Assembly (NCBI GenBank): GCA_905372095.1
Contig: CAJPNK010000001.1
Location: forward strand, 248,001-312,000
Reading direction: 5' to 3'
Length of the DNA stretch: 64,000 nt
Source of the DNA: Candidatus Saccharimonadota bacterium
GTDB taxonomy: Bacteria; Patescibacteriota; Saccharimonadia; Saccharimonadales; Saccharimonadaceae
In this document: positions 26,553 to 35,300 of the stretch, piece after piece
Layout: the number at the start of each line of letters is the position of its first letter
Numbering within the stretch: the first letter of the stretch is position 1
Notes under the pieces: model-generated
Database searches by the model: none
Told to the model about the DNA's origin: nothing
The model's input: the letters and a program-made list of their open reading frames with translations, nothing else
Made by a program: the position numbers and the translations under genes

Positions 26553-27101
26553 ATGAAAAGAAGCCTTATTATATTGTGTGCGTTAGTCTATGTCGCTTGT
26601 GCTCCAACGGTTAGCGCCGAAGGTCCAACCATGACTCTATTGACTGAGCGGCAGCTTAATCTGGTGCGCAGTAATTGTGCGACGACTAAAACTGTTTTAG
26701 AGCGTATTCGTGCTAACGACGCTTTGGTGCGCATCAACCTTGGCCGCGAATATGATGCAATTTCTACCAAACTGATGGCGCCGATGAATAGCCGCATTGC
26801 TCTCAATAAGCTCAACGGCATCGACTTAACCAAAACAACCGTCGATTTCGACCATCAAATCGGACAATTTCGCAACTCTTATCAGCGTTACGAGCAGATA
26901 ATGTCGCATATAGCCCAGACGGATTGCCAAGATAAGCCAGCAGACTTTTATATGGATATTGAACGAGCGCGTTATTATCGCGGTGATGTACGAAAAGCAG
27001 TAGTCGAACTCGAAAAGCTAATTAAGCAATATAGCTCACAAATCGACAAATTAGATTTGTCAAAAACGGGTTTGAGTAGTCAAGGAGGTAGTAATGACTA
27101 G
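26553..27101 (+). CDS. Exported helical protein of unknown function
   Basis: 182 residues with signal peptide MKRSLIILCALVYVACAPTV and likely cleavage after VSA. The mature part is alpha-helical with two conserved-looking cysteines (NCATTK and DCQDK) and coiled-coil-like segments (AVVELEKLIKQY). The YVAC within the signal might serve as a weak lipobox. The last 8 bases overlap the next gene, so the two are translationally coupled. No family recognised. Confidence 0.7.
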   Translation: MKRSLIILCALVYVACAPTVSAEGPTMTLLTERQLNLVRSNCATTKTVLERIRANDALVRINLGREYDAISTKLMAPMNSRIALNKLNGIDLTKTTVDFDHQIGQFRNSYQRYEQIMSHIAQTDCQDKPADFYMDIERARYYRGDVRKAVVELEKLIKQYSSQIDKLDLSKTGLSSQGGSND

Positions 27102-27504
27102 ATTTCACGCCCGTGCTCGCTTGAAAAAGCGGGCTGATCATATTTGCCAGCGGTGCGGCTTTGCGGCTATGCTGGTCTGTGTAATTATAGTATCGCTCGT
27201 CATGGTGGCGGTAGCTTTAGAGATGTATAACACTAGCGGCGCAGCACAAGTCGATTTGAGCCGCCCAGGTTTTAGCTCTGTGCAGAAACAGGCCGGCGCT
27301 AGCGAAGAAACTGAAAAAGGTTTCTCGGCGCAAGGGGAGATTGATCAAAAAACTATCAAAGATTTTAAAAATGTATACGACAAACACGCCAAACGTGCGG
27401 CTGCATCGACCAGTTTTGGCGGCGAGGCGCTATCAGATAGTTCAATTCAAGTCTTTAATGAACGTTCATCGGGAACAGCACCAAGCGGAGAGGCTTCAAA
27501 CTAG
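27094..27504 (+). CDS. Single-pass membrane protein of unknown function
   Basis: 136 residues: basic N-terminus with a CxxC pair (HICQRCGF), one membrane helix (AAMLVCVIIVSLVMVAVALEM), and a polar exterior tail rich in Ser, Gly and Lys. It overlaps both the upstream exported-protein gene and, by its stop codon, the trmB start. It probably forms a pair with the preceding protein at the membrane (inference from coupling). Confidence 0.65.
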   Translation: MTRFHARARLKKRADHICQRCGFAAMLVCVIIVSLVMVAVALEMYNTSGAAQVDLSRPGFSSVQKQAGASEETEKGFSAQGEIDQKTIKDFKNVYDKHAKRAAASTSFGGEALSDSSIQVFNERSSGTAPSGEASN

Positions 27505-28166
27505 TGAGCGAACTGCTCAATCCTGACGATTTTGTTATTGTTCGCAAGCGCAAAAAATACAAATTTGCCAAGTTCCATAACGCCGAGAATTGCTTTGAGC
27601 TTGACGAATGGCGCGATTTTTACCGGCAGCGCCAGCCGGGCGTCTCCAGGCTGGAGGTTGGCGCTGGTACTGGTTTGTTTAGCGTCGAATTAGCAGCGCG
27701 TTATCCAGATAAGTTGTTTGTGGCGATTGACGTTAAGGCTGACCGTTTGCAAAAAGGCGCTTACATTGCGTTAGAAAAAGACCTGGATAACATCTATTTT
27801 ATCCGGGCGCGCGCCGACCAAATTGGCGATTTGTTCGCTTTGTCGACGCTAGTGAATATTTGGGTGACTTTTCCTGATCCGTTTCCGAAAAAGCGGGCTG
27901 CCGGGCGGCGGTTGACGCATCCGTATTTTTTGCGCCGTTACGCGCAATTATTGCAGCCTGGCGGCGAGCTGCTTTTCAAACACGACGACCGCGACTTTTT
28001 TTGTTGGAGTTTGGAGCAATTGGTGGCAGAAAAATGGCAAATTACAGAACTGAGCTTTGACCTGCACGAATCATCTCTGGACGACGAGTACAAAATCATG
28101 ACGACATACGAGCAGCGATGGCTGAACGAGGGCAAGGCGATTAATTTTGTGAAGACTACGCGTTGA
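27504..28166 (+). CDS. trmB: tRNA (guanine-N7-)-methyltransferase TrmB
   Basis: 220 residues. SAM-binding motif LEVGAGTGLFSVELA, then VAIDVKADRLQKGA, FIRARADQI, and the family signature NIWVTFPDPFPKKRAAGRRLTHP. It makes m7G46 in the variable loop of tRNAs. It starts with GTG overlapping the previous stop codon by one base. Unrelated to the TrmB-type transcription regulators despite the shared name. Confidence 0.95.
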   Translation: MSELLNPDDFVIVRKRKKYKFAKFHNAENCFELDEWRDFYRQRQPGVSRLEVGAGTGLFSVELAARYPDKLFVAIDVKADRLQKGAYIALEKDLDNIYFIRARADQIGDLFALSTLVNIWVTFPDPFPKKRAAGRRLTHPYFLRRYAQLLQPGGELLFKHDDRDFFCWSLEQLVAEKWQITELSFDLHESSLDDEYKIMTTYEQRWLNEGKAINFVKTTR

Positions 28167-28195
28167 TGCTGTGTTATCGTGCCAGTGGAAGCGGG

Positions 28196-28939
28196 TTAGC
28201 CCTCGCTAGCACCCTGCCAAGCAATGTCAAACAAGCGCGTTTGCACCGAGGCCAGGCTGGCGTTGTCGATAATTACCCCGTGCATAGAGTTATATTTGTC
28301 CAGAGTAATAATAGCCATTTTACTGGCATACAATATTGTGTAGCAGCCGTCATCTAGTTTTGGTCCGGCTAAGTAGCGGCTGTCCGCTAAGCCTGTCGTT
28401 ATGCGCAGGGGCTTGGCGTAGCGCAAGACGCGTACCCGTAGATTTCGTTTGGCGCGTTCGCGGCTAAAATTCGGAAAATTGTTGTACAGATAGCGGCTGA
28501 CGCGCGGCGAAGAAATTACGCGGTACAAGTTAATCTTTTGCAGGCGGCAAGTACTTAATATATCGCGCAAAATATTTGCCAAGCCTTCGTCGCCCTCGTA
28601 AAATGCCGCCATATGCCGGGTTTCGGCGATTTTGTTTGCGGTTCGCAGGCGGACAATGTATTGATCAAGCTGCTGGCCGGCTACCTGTAAAGCTTGCTGC
28701 TTCTCGCGTAAAATTTCTGCCAAGACAGCTGGATCTTCGGCGCGGTAGCGCAGCTGCTTGCCCTGAGTGACGCTGTTGACAAGTCCGGCTGCGCGCAGGC
28801 TTTTAATAGATTCATAGACGCTGCCGCGGTTAATATTCGTTGTTTCTGCGATGGCTCGCAGCGAACTATTAGGAATTGCCAGCAGCGCTTCATACACGCG
28901 TTTGTCACGAGTAGACAAGCCGATAATAGAAAAATCCAT
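28196..28939 (-). CDS. TrmB-type helix-turn-helix transcriptional regulator
   Basis: 247 residues with an N-terminal winged helix (SLRAIAETTNINRGSVYESI, then KSLRAAGLV), a helical linker, and a phospholipase D-like effector domain (ENP-like region MAAFYEGDEGLANILRDIL). This matches the archaeal/bacterial TrmB sugar-sensing regulator family. The start is ATG at 28939, preceded on the - strand by ATATTACAGAT. Its target is unknown; it faces the ribbon-helix-helix gene divergently. Confidence 0.8.
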   Translation of the reverse strand: MDFSIIGLSTRDKRVYEALLAIPNSSLRAIAETTNINRGSVYESIKSLRAAGLVNSVTQGKQLRYRAEDPAVLAEILREKQQALQVAGQQLDQYIVRLRTANKIAETRHMAAFYEGDEGLANILRDILSTCRLQKINLYRVISSPRVSRYLYNNFPNFSRERAKRNLRVRVLRYAKPLRITTGLADSRYLAGPKLDDGCYTILYASKMAIITLDKYNSMHGVIIDNASLASVQTRLFDIAWQGASEG

Positions 28940-29048
28940 ATCTGTAATATAGCATAAATTATAAAATTGTCATAAAAAATCAACCATTTTGGCTGGAATC
29001 GGCAGTAGCGGTACGATATGATTTGCTGGTAGCGAAAGGAGGAATGCT

Positions 29049-29357
29049 ATGGCTATTGAAAAAGCACCGAAAGGTTATGGAATTACAGGAGATATAGGAG
29101 GGTCTACTGAGTGATATTCGGGTCCGCCGGTGGGCGAAGGTGGGCGCACTGTCACTGTTTCTATAACAACAGAACAGTTTGAAAAATTAAGAGGAATAGC
29201 ACTTGTTACTGGTATGACTATGGGTGCTGTTATTAGGGAAGCTTCTAGAGAACATGCTAAAGCGACAGTTGAAGATCCAAAATTTCGACGCGAAGCAGGA
29301 GAATTGGCTGTACTTTTAGACAGATATAAAAGTCCAGACTCTCGCGAAAGCGAATAA
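29049..29357 (+). pseudogene. Ribbon-helix-helix-like small protein gene interrupted by an in-frame TGA
   Basis: A good ribosome site (AAGGAGG) precedes ATG 29049, which opens MAIEKAPKGYGITGDIGGST and then E. An in-frame TGA follows at 29112-29114. The same frame continues YSGPPVGEGGRTVTVSITTE, then QFEKLRGIALVTGMTMGAVI and REASREHAK to a TAA at 29357. The second part resembles a CopG/ribbon-helix-helix DNA-binding fold. It has only a GTG (29130) without a ribosome site as a restart. It is most simply a nonsense mutation (GGA to TGA would do it) or a read-through gene. If the restart works, a 75-residue protein is made. Confidence 0.6.
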
Positions 29358-29424
29358 TCAGGCTCTCATCAGATAGCCCGCGGCTAGTAATTACTGTTAT
29401 AATACGTATAAACAGGAGGGGAAC

Positions 29425-29766
29425 ATGAATTTTCAAGATTATTCGCAAAAAGCTATTTCAACGCTAACGAGCGATCACGCATACGGCGATATCAGCGCTG
29501 ATTTGATGGCGCAAATACTAGGTTTGGCTGGTGAGTCGGGCGAGGTGATGGAAAAGTTTAAAAAGCTAATCCGCGACAAGCAGGGCAAACTAACTGCCGA
29601 TGATCGCGCGGAAATTATTAAGGAACTGGGCGACGTGCTGTGGTATGTCAATTCGGCGGCGTATTTGCTCGGCTCTAGCTTGGAAGAAGTGGCGCGGCTT
29701 AATAACGAAAAACTAGCCAGCCGCCAGCAGCGCGGCCAGCTACATGGCAGCGGCGATAATCGGTAA
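29425..29766 (+). CDS. MazG-like NTP pyrophosphohydrolase
   Basis: 113 residues of the MazG/all-alpha NTP-PPase fold with the EExxD-type metal motifs GESGEVMEKFKKLIRDK and EIIKELGDVLWYVNSAA. It likely removes pyrophosphate from noncanonical or excess NTPs. Ribosome site AGGAGGGG before the ATG. It converges on murC with a 4-base gap. Confidence 0.9.
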   Translation: MNFQDYSQKAISTLTSDHAYGDISADLMAQILGLAGESGEVMEKFKKLIRDKQGKLTADDRAEIIKELGDVLWYVNSAAYLLGSSLEEVARLNNEKLASRQQRGQLHGSGDNR

Positions 29767-29770
29767 AACT

Positions 29771-31024
29771 CTAAATCTTCAGATGCTGCCGCAGCCACTC
29801 GTCAATGGTGCCAGCGCCCATGCAGAGGACTAGTTTGCCTAATTCGCGGTCAAGCATGATAGACTTCCACAAATCATCGTTGAGGCTGGCAATATGTACT
29901 TCGGGGCGGGTGAGGTTTTTGGTTAAGTCTGCAGGCGTCAGTATCGGTAAATCCGGATTCTCGCGCGTCAAATATGTCGGCAGCCAATATACGCTGTCAG
30001 CGTAGCGAAAAACTTCGTTTGTGTACATTGATTGAATTTCGTGCTGGCGGACATTTTGGTGTGGCTGGTAGACGAGTGTTACTTCGCGGGATATCTCATG
30101 CGCCATTTGTAGCGTGGCGTAAATTTCGGCTGGGTGGTGACCATAATCGGAGTACAGGCCAGGCGCTAAGCGTTCAAATCGCCGCTGCGTACCAGGAAAA
30201 TTCTCGACGGCAACCTTTACGATATCAGGATTACCTAGCTTTAGCCGCTCGCAGGCTTTGGCAACCAGCGTGGCGTTGGCTCGATTATGCCAGCCTGGAA
30301 TGCGAAAACTTTTAACTTCCTCGTCTTTGAGTACCCAAGATTTATTAACTGGTTCTAAACCAGTAAGAGTGTCCTTCTTCCAGAGAATAGATAGTTCGCT
30401 TTGTCCGAGAAATTGTTGGAAAGCTCTGGTATAAGCGGCTTGAGTTGGGTATGTATCTGGATGATCGTAATCAATAGAAGTAATCAGCGAAAGGTATGGG
30501 CTGAAATGCAAGAAGTTGCGATCGAATTCATCGCACTCATATATAAAATACTCGCTGTTCGGCGCGTAGTGCCCGCTCGGCCCAAAACTGATAGTGGTGC
30601 CAATTGAATAACTGATTGGGACGCCGAGTTGGCGCAGCACCCAAATCATCATGCCGGTAGTTGTTGTTTTGCCGTGAGTGCCAGCAATAGCGATCATCTT
30701 GAGATTTTTCTCGCTCATAATATAGCGCAGCAGCTCGTCGCGCTTGGCTGTGTAAATGCCTAATTTTTGCGCTCTCACTAGTTCTGGGTGGTCAGCGGGC
30801 AAGGCTGCGGTGTAAACGAGCCAGTCGATACGGTGCTGCTTATGGCAGTATTCTAGGTAATCGCCAGACTGGTCATTAGTGACGACAATGCCGCGCTGCA
30901 TTAATTCGCTAGTTTCTAGACTCGAGTGCGCGTCCGAGCCTTGTACGCTATGCCCGGCGTCATGAGCTAATTCAGCTAACGGTCCGATAGCGACGCCGCC
31001 AATGCCAGAGAAATAAATATTCAT
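29771..31024 (-). CDS. murC: UDP-N-acetylmuramate-alanine ligase (MurC/Mpl type)
   Basis: About 417 residues. The N-terminal Rossmann motif is FSGIGGVAIGPLAELAHDAG. The P-loop GTHGKTTTTG (residues 115-124), the central-domain motif YECDEFDRNF, and the late family motif DYGHHPAEIYATL complete the fold. It adds the first amino acid (MurC) or recycled peptide (Mpl) to UDP-MurNAc in the cytoplasm. The start at 31024 is preferred because TATAGT lies 6 bases upstream on the - strand. An ATG at 31042 would put the promoter inside the gene. Confidence 0.88.
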   Translation of the reverse strand: MNIYFSGIGGVAIGPLAELAHDAGHSVQGSDAHSSLETSELMQRGIVVTNDQSGDYLEYCHKQHRIDWLVYTAALPADHPELVRAQKLGIYTAKRDELLRYIMSEKNLKMIAIAGTHGKTTTTGMMIWVLRQLGVPISYSIGTTISFGPSGHYAPNSEYFIYECDEFDRNFLHFSPYLSLITSIDYDHPDTYPTQAAYTRAFQQFLGQSELSILWKKDTLTGLEPVNKSWVLKDEEVKSFRIPGWHNRANATLVAKACERLKLGNPDIVKVAVENFPGTQRRFERLAPGLYSDYGHHPAEIYATLQMAHEISREVTLVYQPHQNVRQHEIQSMYTNEVFRYADSVYWLPTYLTRENPDLPILTPADLTKNLTRPEVHIASLNDDLWKSIMLDRELGKLVLCMGAGTIDEWLRQHLKI

Positions 31025-31087
31025 ACTTCTACTATAACGCAATCAAGCTGCTCGTGGTATACTATTAAGTAATGAAGGGCGGGAATA

Positions 31088-31714
31088 ATGGCCGATAAAC
31101 GCGCGGCGAGGCGAAATCTTCGGCGTCTTGAGCGAGTCAAGACCTGGCAGCTGTTGATTTTGTTTGTGCTGGTGTGTTTTGTAGCGGCAACTTTTTTGCG
31201 TATTAATAATGTTGGCATGATACAGCGCCGCAGTGCTGTGGCGACAGCTGACAAATCAGGCAACGAAACACAAATATTTAATCGTCTGCAAGATTTGCAG
31301 CATTACTCAACCACGCATATGAATGCCAGCAGCGGCGTGATTTATCTGCAGCATCAGTATGAGCGCGACTCGCAAGCGGCTATCAAGAGAGCTTCGGCGG
31401 CGTCGTCTGAGAACGCAAGAGTTCATGCTCAGGCTGAAGCAGTTTGCCACCCGCAATATAGCGGCTGGTCGATGGCTTATATTCAATGCTTTGTTAACGA
31501 ATTATCAAAATATCCCACCTCTGACAAACTCAAAGACCCAGAATTGCCCAACACTGAACTATACCGCCACGAATATACGTCGCCGCTTTGGACGCCTGAT
31601 TTTGCTGGCTGGTCGATAGTTTTGGCGGTAGTGATTTTGGTAGTTATAGTACTGCGTTTGATTAGCCTTGTAATATTACACCTATTATTGCGCTATAAAT
31701 ATCGAGCTGCTTGA
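31088..31714 (+). CDS. Two-helix membrane protein of unknown function
   Basis: 208 residues: basic N-terminus (MADKRAARRNLRRLERVK), a membrane helix (LLILFVLVCFVAATFL), an exterior helical domain of about 120 residues with cysteines in AVCHPQYSG and IQCFVNELS, and a C-terminal helix (GWSIVLAVVILVVIVLRLI). There is no clear ribosome site. The TATACT box at 31058-31063 is 8 bases before another ATG (31072) that opens an 8-codon reading frame overlapping this start. Confidence 0.7.
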   Translation: MADKRAARRNLRRLERVKTWQLLILFVLVCFVAATFLRINNVGMIQRRSAVATADKSGNETQIFNRLQDLQHYSTTHMNASSGVIYLQHQYERDSQAAIKRASAASSENARVHAQAEAVCHPQYSGWSMAYIQCFVNELSKYPTSDKLKDPELPNTELYRHEYTSPLWTPDFAGWSIVLAVVILVVIVLRLISLVILHLLLRYKYRAA

Positions 31715-31806
31715 GTGGTACAGCTAGGGGTGTAAAGTGTTGACACTCAATGCAGGTTACGATAAGCTAACAGATGTAAACCAATACTAATAGGAGGTAT
31801 AAAACA

Positions 31807-32013
31807 ATGGCTTACAAGCACACGAATTCAAAGGGCGTCACTTATTATCTACACAAAACTGAAGTTACACTTCGCGGCGGCAAACCGCAAACCATCTACT
31901 TTTTCACTAAGGTAGAGAAAAACGAAAAAGGCGAGCCGTGCGACTTGCCAGAGGACCGCGTCGTTAAAGAAAACCCGCGCAATGGCTTTCTGACAGTTTC
32001 TAAGAAGAAATAA
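31807..32013 (+). CDS. Small conserved Patescibacteria-type protein of unknown function
   Basis: 68 residues, MAYKHTNSKGVTYYLHKTEV..., basic and probably a compact beta fold (TLRGGKPQTIYFF). Similar short proteins with 'KENPRNGF' endings occur in Saccharibacteria (recalled). Strong ribosome site AGGAGG. TTGACA at 31740-31745 with TAAGCT 17 bases later is a possible promoter. It is followed by an excellent terminator, so it is a well-expressed monocistronic gene. Confidence 0.85.
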   Translation: MAYKHTNSKGVTYYLHKTEVTLRGGKPQTIYFFTKVEKNEKGEPCDLPEDRVVKENPRNGFLTVSKKK

Positions 32014-32028
32014 ATTTTGCTGTTTTTT

Positions 32029-32060
32029 AAAACCCTCGGCTTGTCAGCTGAGGGTTTTTT
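32029..32060 (+). terminator. Rho-independent terminator
   Basis: AAAACCCTCGGC, loop TTGTCA, GCTGAGGGTTTTTT: a strong stem with A/T flanks, 16 bases after the 68-residue gene. Confidence 0.92.
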
Positions 32061-32134
32061 GTGGTGGCGAAGTGCTTGCGTTTAGATAGTAAGTTTGCTA
32101 CTCTAGATATGTAAACAAACAGGTGCACAAAATT

Positions 32135-32160
32135 ACCTCCCCGATTACCCTAAGGGAGGT
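32135..32160. terminator. Terminator hairpin downstream of tRNA-Ile2
   Basis: Stem ACCTCCC/GGGAGGT with a 12-base loop. T tracts lie on both sides (TTTTTTG on +, AATTTTG on -), so it can act in both directions. It closes the - strand tRNA unit. Confidence 0.75.
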
Positions 32161-32186
32161 TTTTTGATCTCTGTGGTTGATTATGG

Positions 32187-32262
32187 TGGTGGGGGCGGTT
32201 GGAATCGAACCAACGACCAACAGGTTATGAGCCCGCTGCTCTAACCCCTGAGCTACGCCCCC
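32187..32262 (-). tRNA. tRNA with CAT anticodon, probably tRNA-Ile2 (lysidine-dependent)
   Basis: Complete cloverleaf on the - strand with acceptor GGGGGCG, D arm TAGCTCAGGGGTTAGAGC, anticodon loop CTCATAA, T arm GTTCGATTC, and encoded CCA. The D stem to variable region (GAGCAGCGGGCTCATAACC...TTGGTCG) resembles bacterial tRNA-Ile(CAT). The CAT tRNA at 45100 resembles elongator Met and the one at 38068 is the initiator. Assignment as Ile2 is by resemblance; TilS at 47000 would convert C34 to lysidine. Confidence 0.85.
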
Positions 32263-32370
32263 ATTGCTGATATTATAGCGTAAAATCATTACGACGTACA
32301 GATTATTTGTTGACTGGCTCGATTTGCTTATGTTACTATGTCAAGTACATAACCCAAGTGAGGTAGGAGT

Positions 32371-35300
32371 ATGAAAATACACAGGAAAAATATCAAATAT
32401 AAATATCGCCGTATTGGCGTTGGAATAACCGTATTCATTGCGGTATTAAGTTTGGTGCTGGTGAATTTGCCGCGAGCTCAGGCGTCGCAGCTTAACAAAA
32501 AGTACTCTTTTATTAAAACCAATTACACCGTCCCAACGAGTAATGTCGCGTGGGTAGCGCCGAATGGCAACGACACCTCAGGTAATGGTTCCGAGGGTTC
32601 GCCGTACGCTACATTCAAGAAAGCTCTCAGCTCTATTAGTAATGGCGGCACGGTAGTCGCGAAGTCGGGTATTTATCGTGAACCGCATTTTTTCATCTCT
32701 GGCGATAATGTGACTATTCAAGCGGCGCCGGGGGCAGAAGTTTGGCTAAAGGGCAGCGATGTCGTAAATTCATGGACTAGTGAAAATGGCATATGGAAAA
32801 CAACTGGGAATTATCACAACTTCTGTCATGTTTGTACCACAAATGCCAATCCAAGCGTTGAAGGTACCGCGGCCTACCCAGAGCAGGTCTTCATTAACGA
32901 TGAGCCACTAAAGCAGGTTAAAACCAAAGCAGAAGTAACGCCTGGTAGTAATACTTTTTATGTAGAAGACAACACTCCTACTACGCTCAAAACCCCTAAC
33001 AATAATGCAGACGGCTATAATATTGGCCAGCAAGATGCGATATCTTATTATATTGGCAAGAATCCAGCTAGCGGCGTAACCGAGATATCAGAGCGGGCGC
33101 GAGCTTTCACTAGTACTGGCAAAAACGTCTCCGTGAAAGGCATTAACGTTGCTCAGTATTCGCCTGTTCAGGTTTGGGGTTTTAAGGATCCTTACGATCC
33201 TGCCGCTGAAAGAGGGGTTTATTCGGGCCCAACTGCGGTGAGTATTAATGGATCTGGCTCGTTAGTTCAAGATATGATTGTCACCCAAAGTGCAAGCCAA
33301 GGCCTGTTCTTTAACAAAGCAGAATCGTCGACGGCGCGCGGCGTAAAGGCGATAGATAATGGCGGCTCGGGAGTTGGGGCTAACAAATCTCACAACACAG
33401 TATTTACTAACGGTGAATTATATGGCAACAACGCGGAAGGTTTCTTGACGATTGGCTGCGGAGCTTATTGTACGATGGCCGATATCAAAGTTACACATAC
33501 GCGAAATTTCACATTCCGCAATAATATTGTTGATTATTCTCGCGACACTAAAGCGTATTCTACTGCTGCTAACGCCAATAGCGAAGGTATGATTGGCTTT
33601 TGGTGCGATGAAGGTTGCGTAGAAACGAAAATCGTTGGCAACTTCTTTACTAATTCTCCGCTTGCTATCATGTATGAGGTTTCTGGTAATGGTATAATTG
33701 CTTCTAATATAATCGAAAGTTCCGGTACGGGTATTCGTGTAGCCGGCAGCGATGATGTTAAGGTGTATAACAATACCATATCTCGCACTTATCGGCCAAT
33801 ATACATATTTGAAGACAGTCGTGTTGACGGATGCAATTATTGGAAAGGCGGGTCCTGCGTAGCTAACGAAAGCTGGTCGCAGGGACTAGGTCTAGATTGG
33901 AATACTTCGGGCGTTGAATTGTATAACAACATTATATCTTCGCGGCCGTTAGCTCGAGCAGAGGATCTTTCTGGCGGTAATTATCAACGCGCGTATTCAC
34001 TGCGTGTTGAAGGATCTCAGAACGATCAAAATAGACCGTATGTCGATGCCAACGATATGCTCAAAGGATTTGATTATAATGTATATTACCGTAACGAATC
34101 AGACGATATAAATTTGTCGGTGTGGGATTTCAAACAGATTCCTTCAAAGACTGATACAGTTATAAGCAGAGCTTCTGATATCGCGAATAATCCAAAATTA
34201 TCGAACTCGATTGACGGCCGCGATGCGCATTCGCTTGATACTTTTGGCTCGCGAGCAAATAATCCGTATTTCGTGAAAGAAGCAGCAAATAATAACGACT
34301 ACAAAAAGAGCAATTACAATCTCAAACCAGGTAGCCCAGCCATCAACAAGGGTAAACCGTTATCGAGCGACGTAGCGCAAGCGATTGACCCAACAGGCAA
34401 AACTGTTAAAGCTGGCGTACCGGTAAATGCTGGTGCTCTGGTTAATGTGTTGATGGATGCGACGGGCGGGCAGACTCCGCCGACACCTCCAGTAACTGTC
34501 AATATTCCTGATGCTGGCCTCAAGGCAGCTATCAATAAAACACTTGACAGCAATCGTCCGAGCACTCAGGATATCACAGTGGACGAGCTAGCTCAGTTGA
34601 CGCAACTTACCGTAGATGGCGGTGTCAAAGTCAAAAATCTAACAGGTCTCGAGAAGGCAACTAATTTACAAGAGTTGAAGATCGACAATAACGAAGTTGC
34701 TGATTTGGCGCCTTTGTCATCGTTAGCAAAATTGACCAAGTTGACAATGACAAATAACAAAGTCGCGTCGATCGAACCGTTGGCGCATTTGGCTAACCTA
34801 AGCGTACTTTTAGCGTCTGGTAATCCGATTGCTTCGACCAAGCCGCTAGCTAATCTGACGCATTTGACACAAGTAAGTGTAGATAGTAAATCGACAGCGT
34901 TTGATATTTCTGATTTTGCCAAGAGTGCGGGCACCTTGACGACATTGCAGTTGTCTGGTGCTGATAATGGTACGCCGCAGCTAGTGCATAGCGAAGTTCT
35001 AAAGCAACTTACTAAAGTAACGACTCTCCAAGTATCGTCAATTTCGTTAACTAATAGCGATCTGAATAGTATTGGCGCGATGACGCAATTAACGTCACTG
35101 CAAGCAGACCGCAGTAATATTAGCGATATGTCGTTTGCGGGCCGCTTAACTAAATTAACTAAGCTTGACGTTTCTAATCAGCGTGTCCGTATGAGTACGA
35201 GTACAACGCCGTTTGCATCGCCGCTCAAAGATATATCGGGTACGGCTGTTGCTATAACCAACAGCGCTGATTTGGCTAATGATGGGGCTGGTCGTGTCAA

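Noticed and set aside
29112..29114. UGA decoded as glycine, as in Gracilibacteria/Absconditabacteria
   Set aside because: Many clear genes in the window end with TGA (dnaJ, aspS, the serine hydrolase), and their neighbours start directly after, so TGA is a normal stop.
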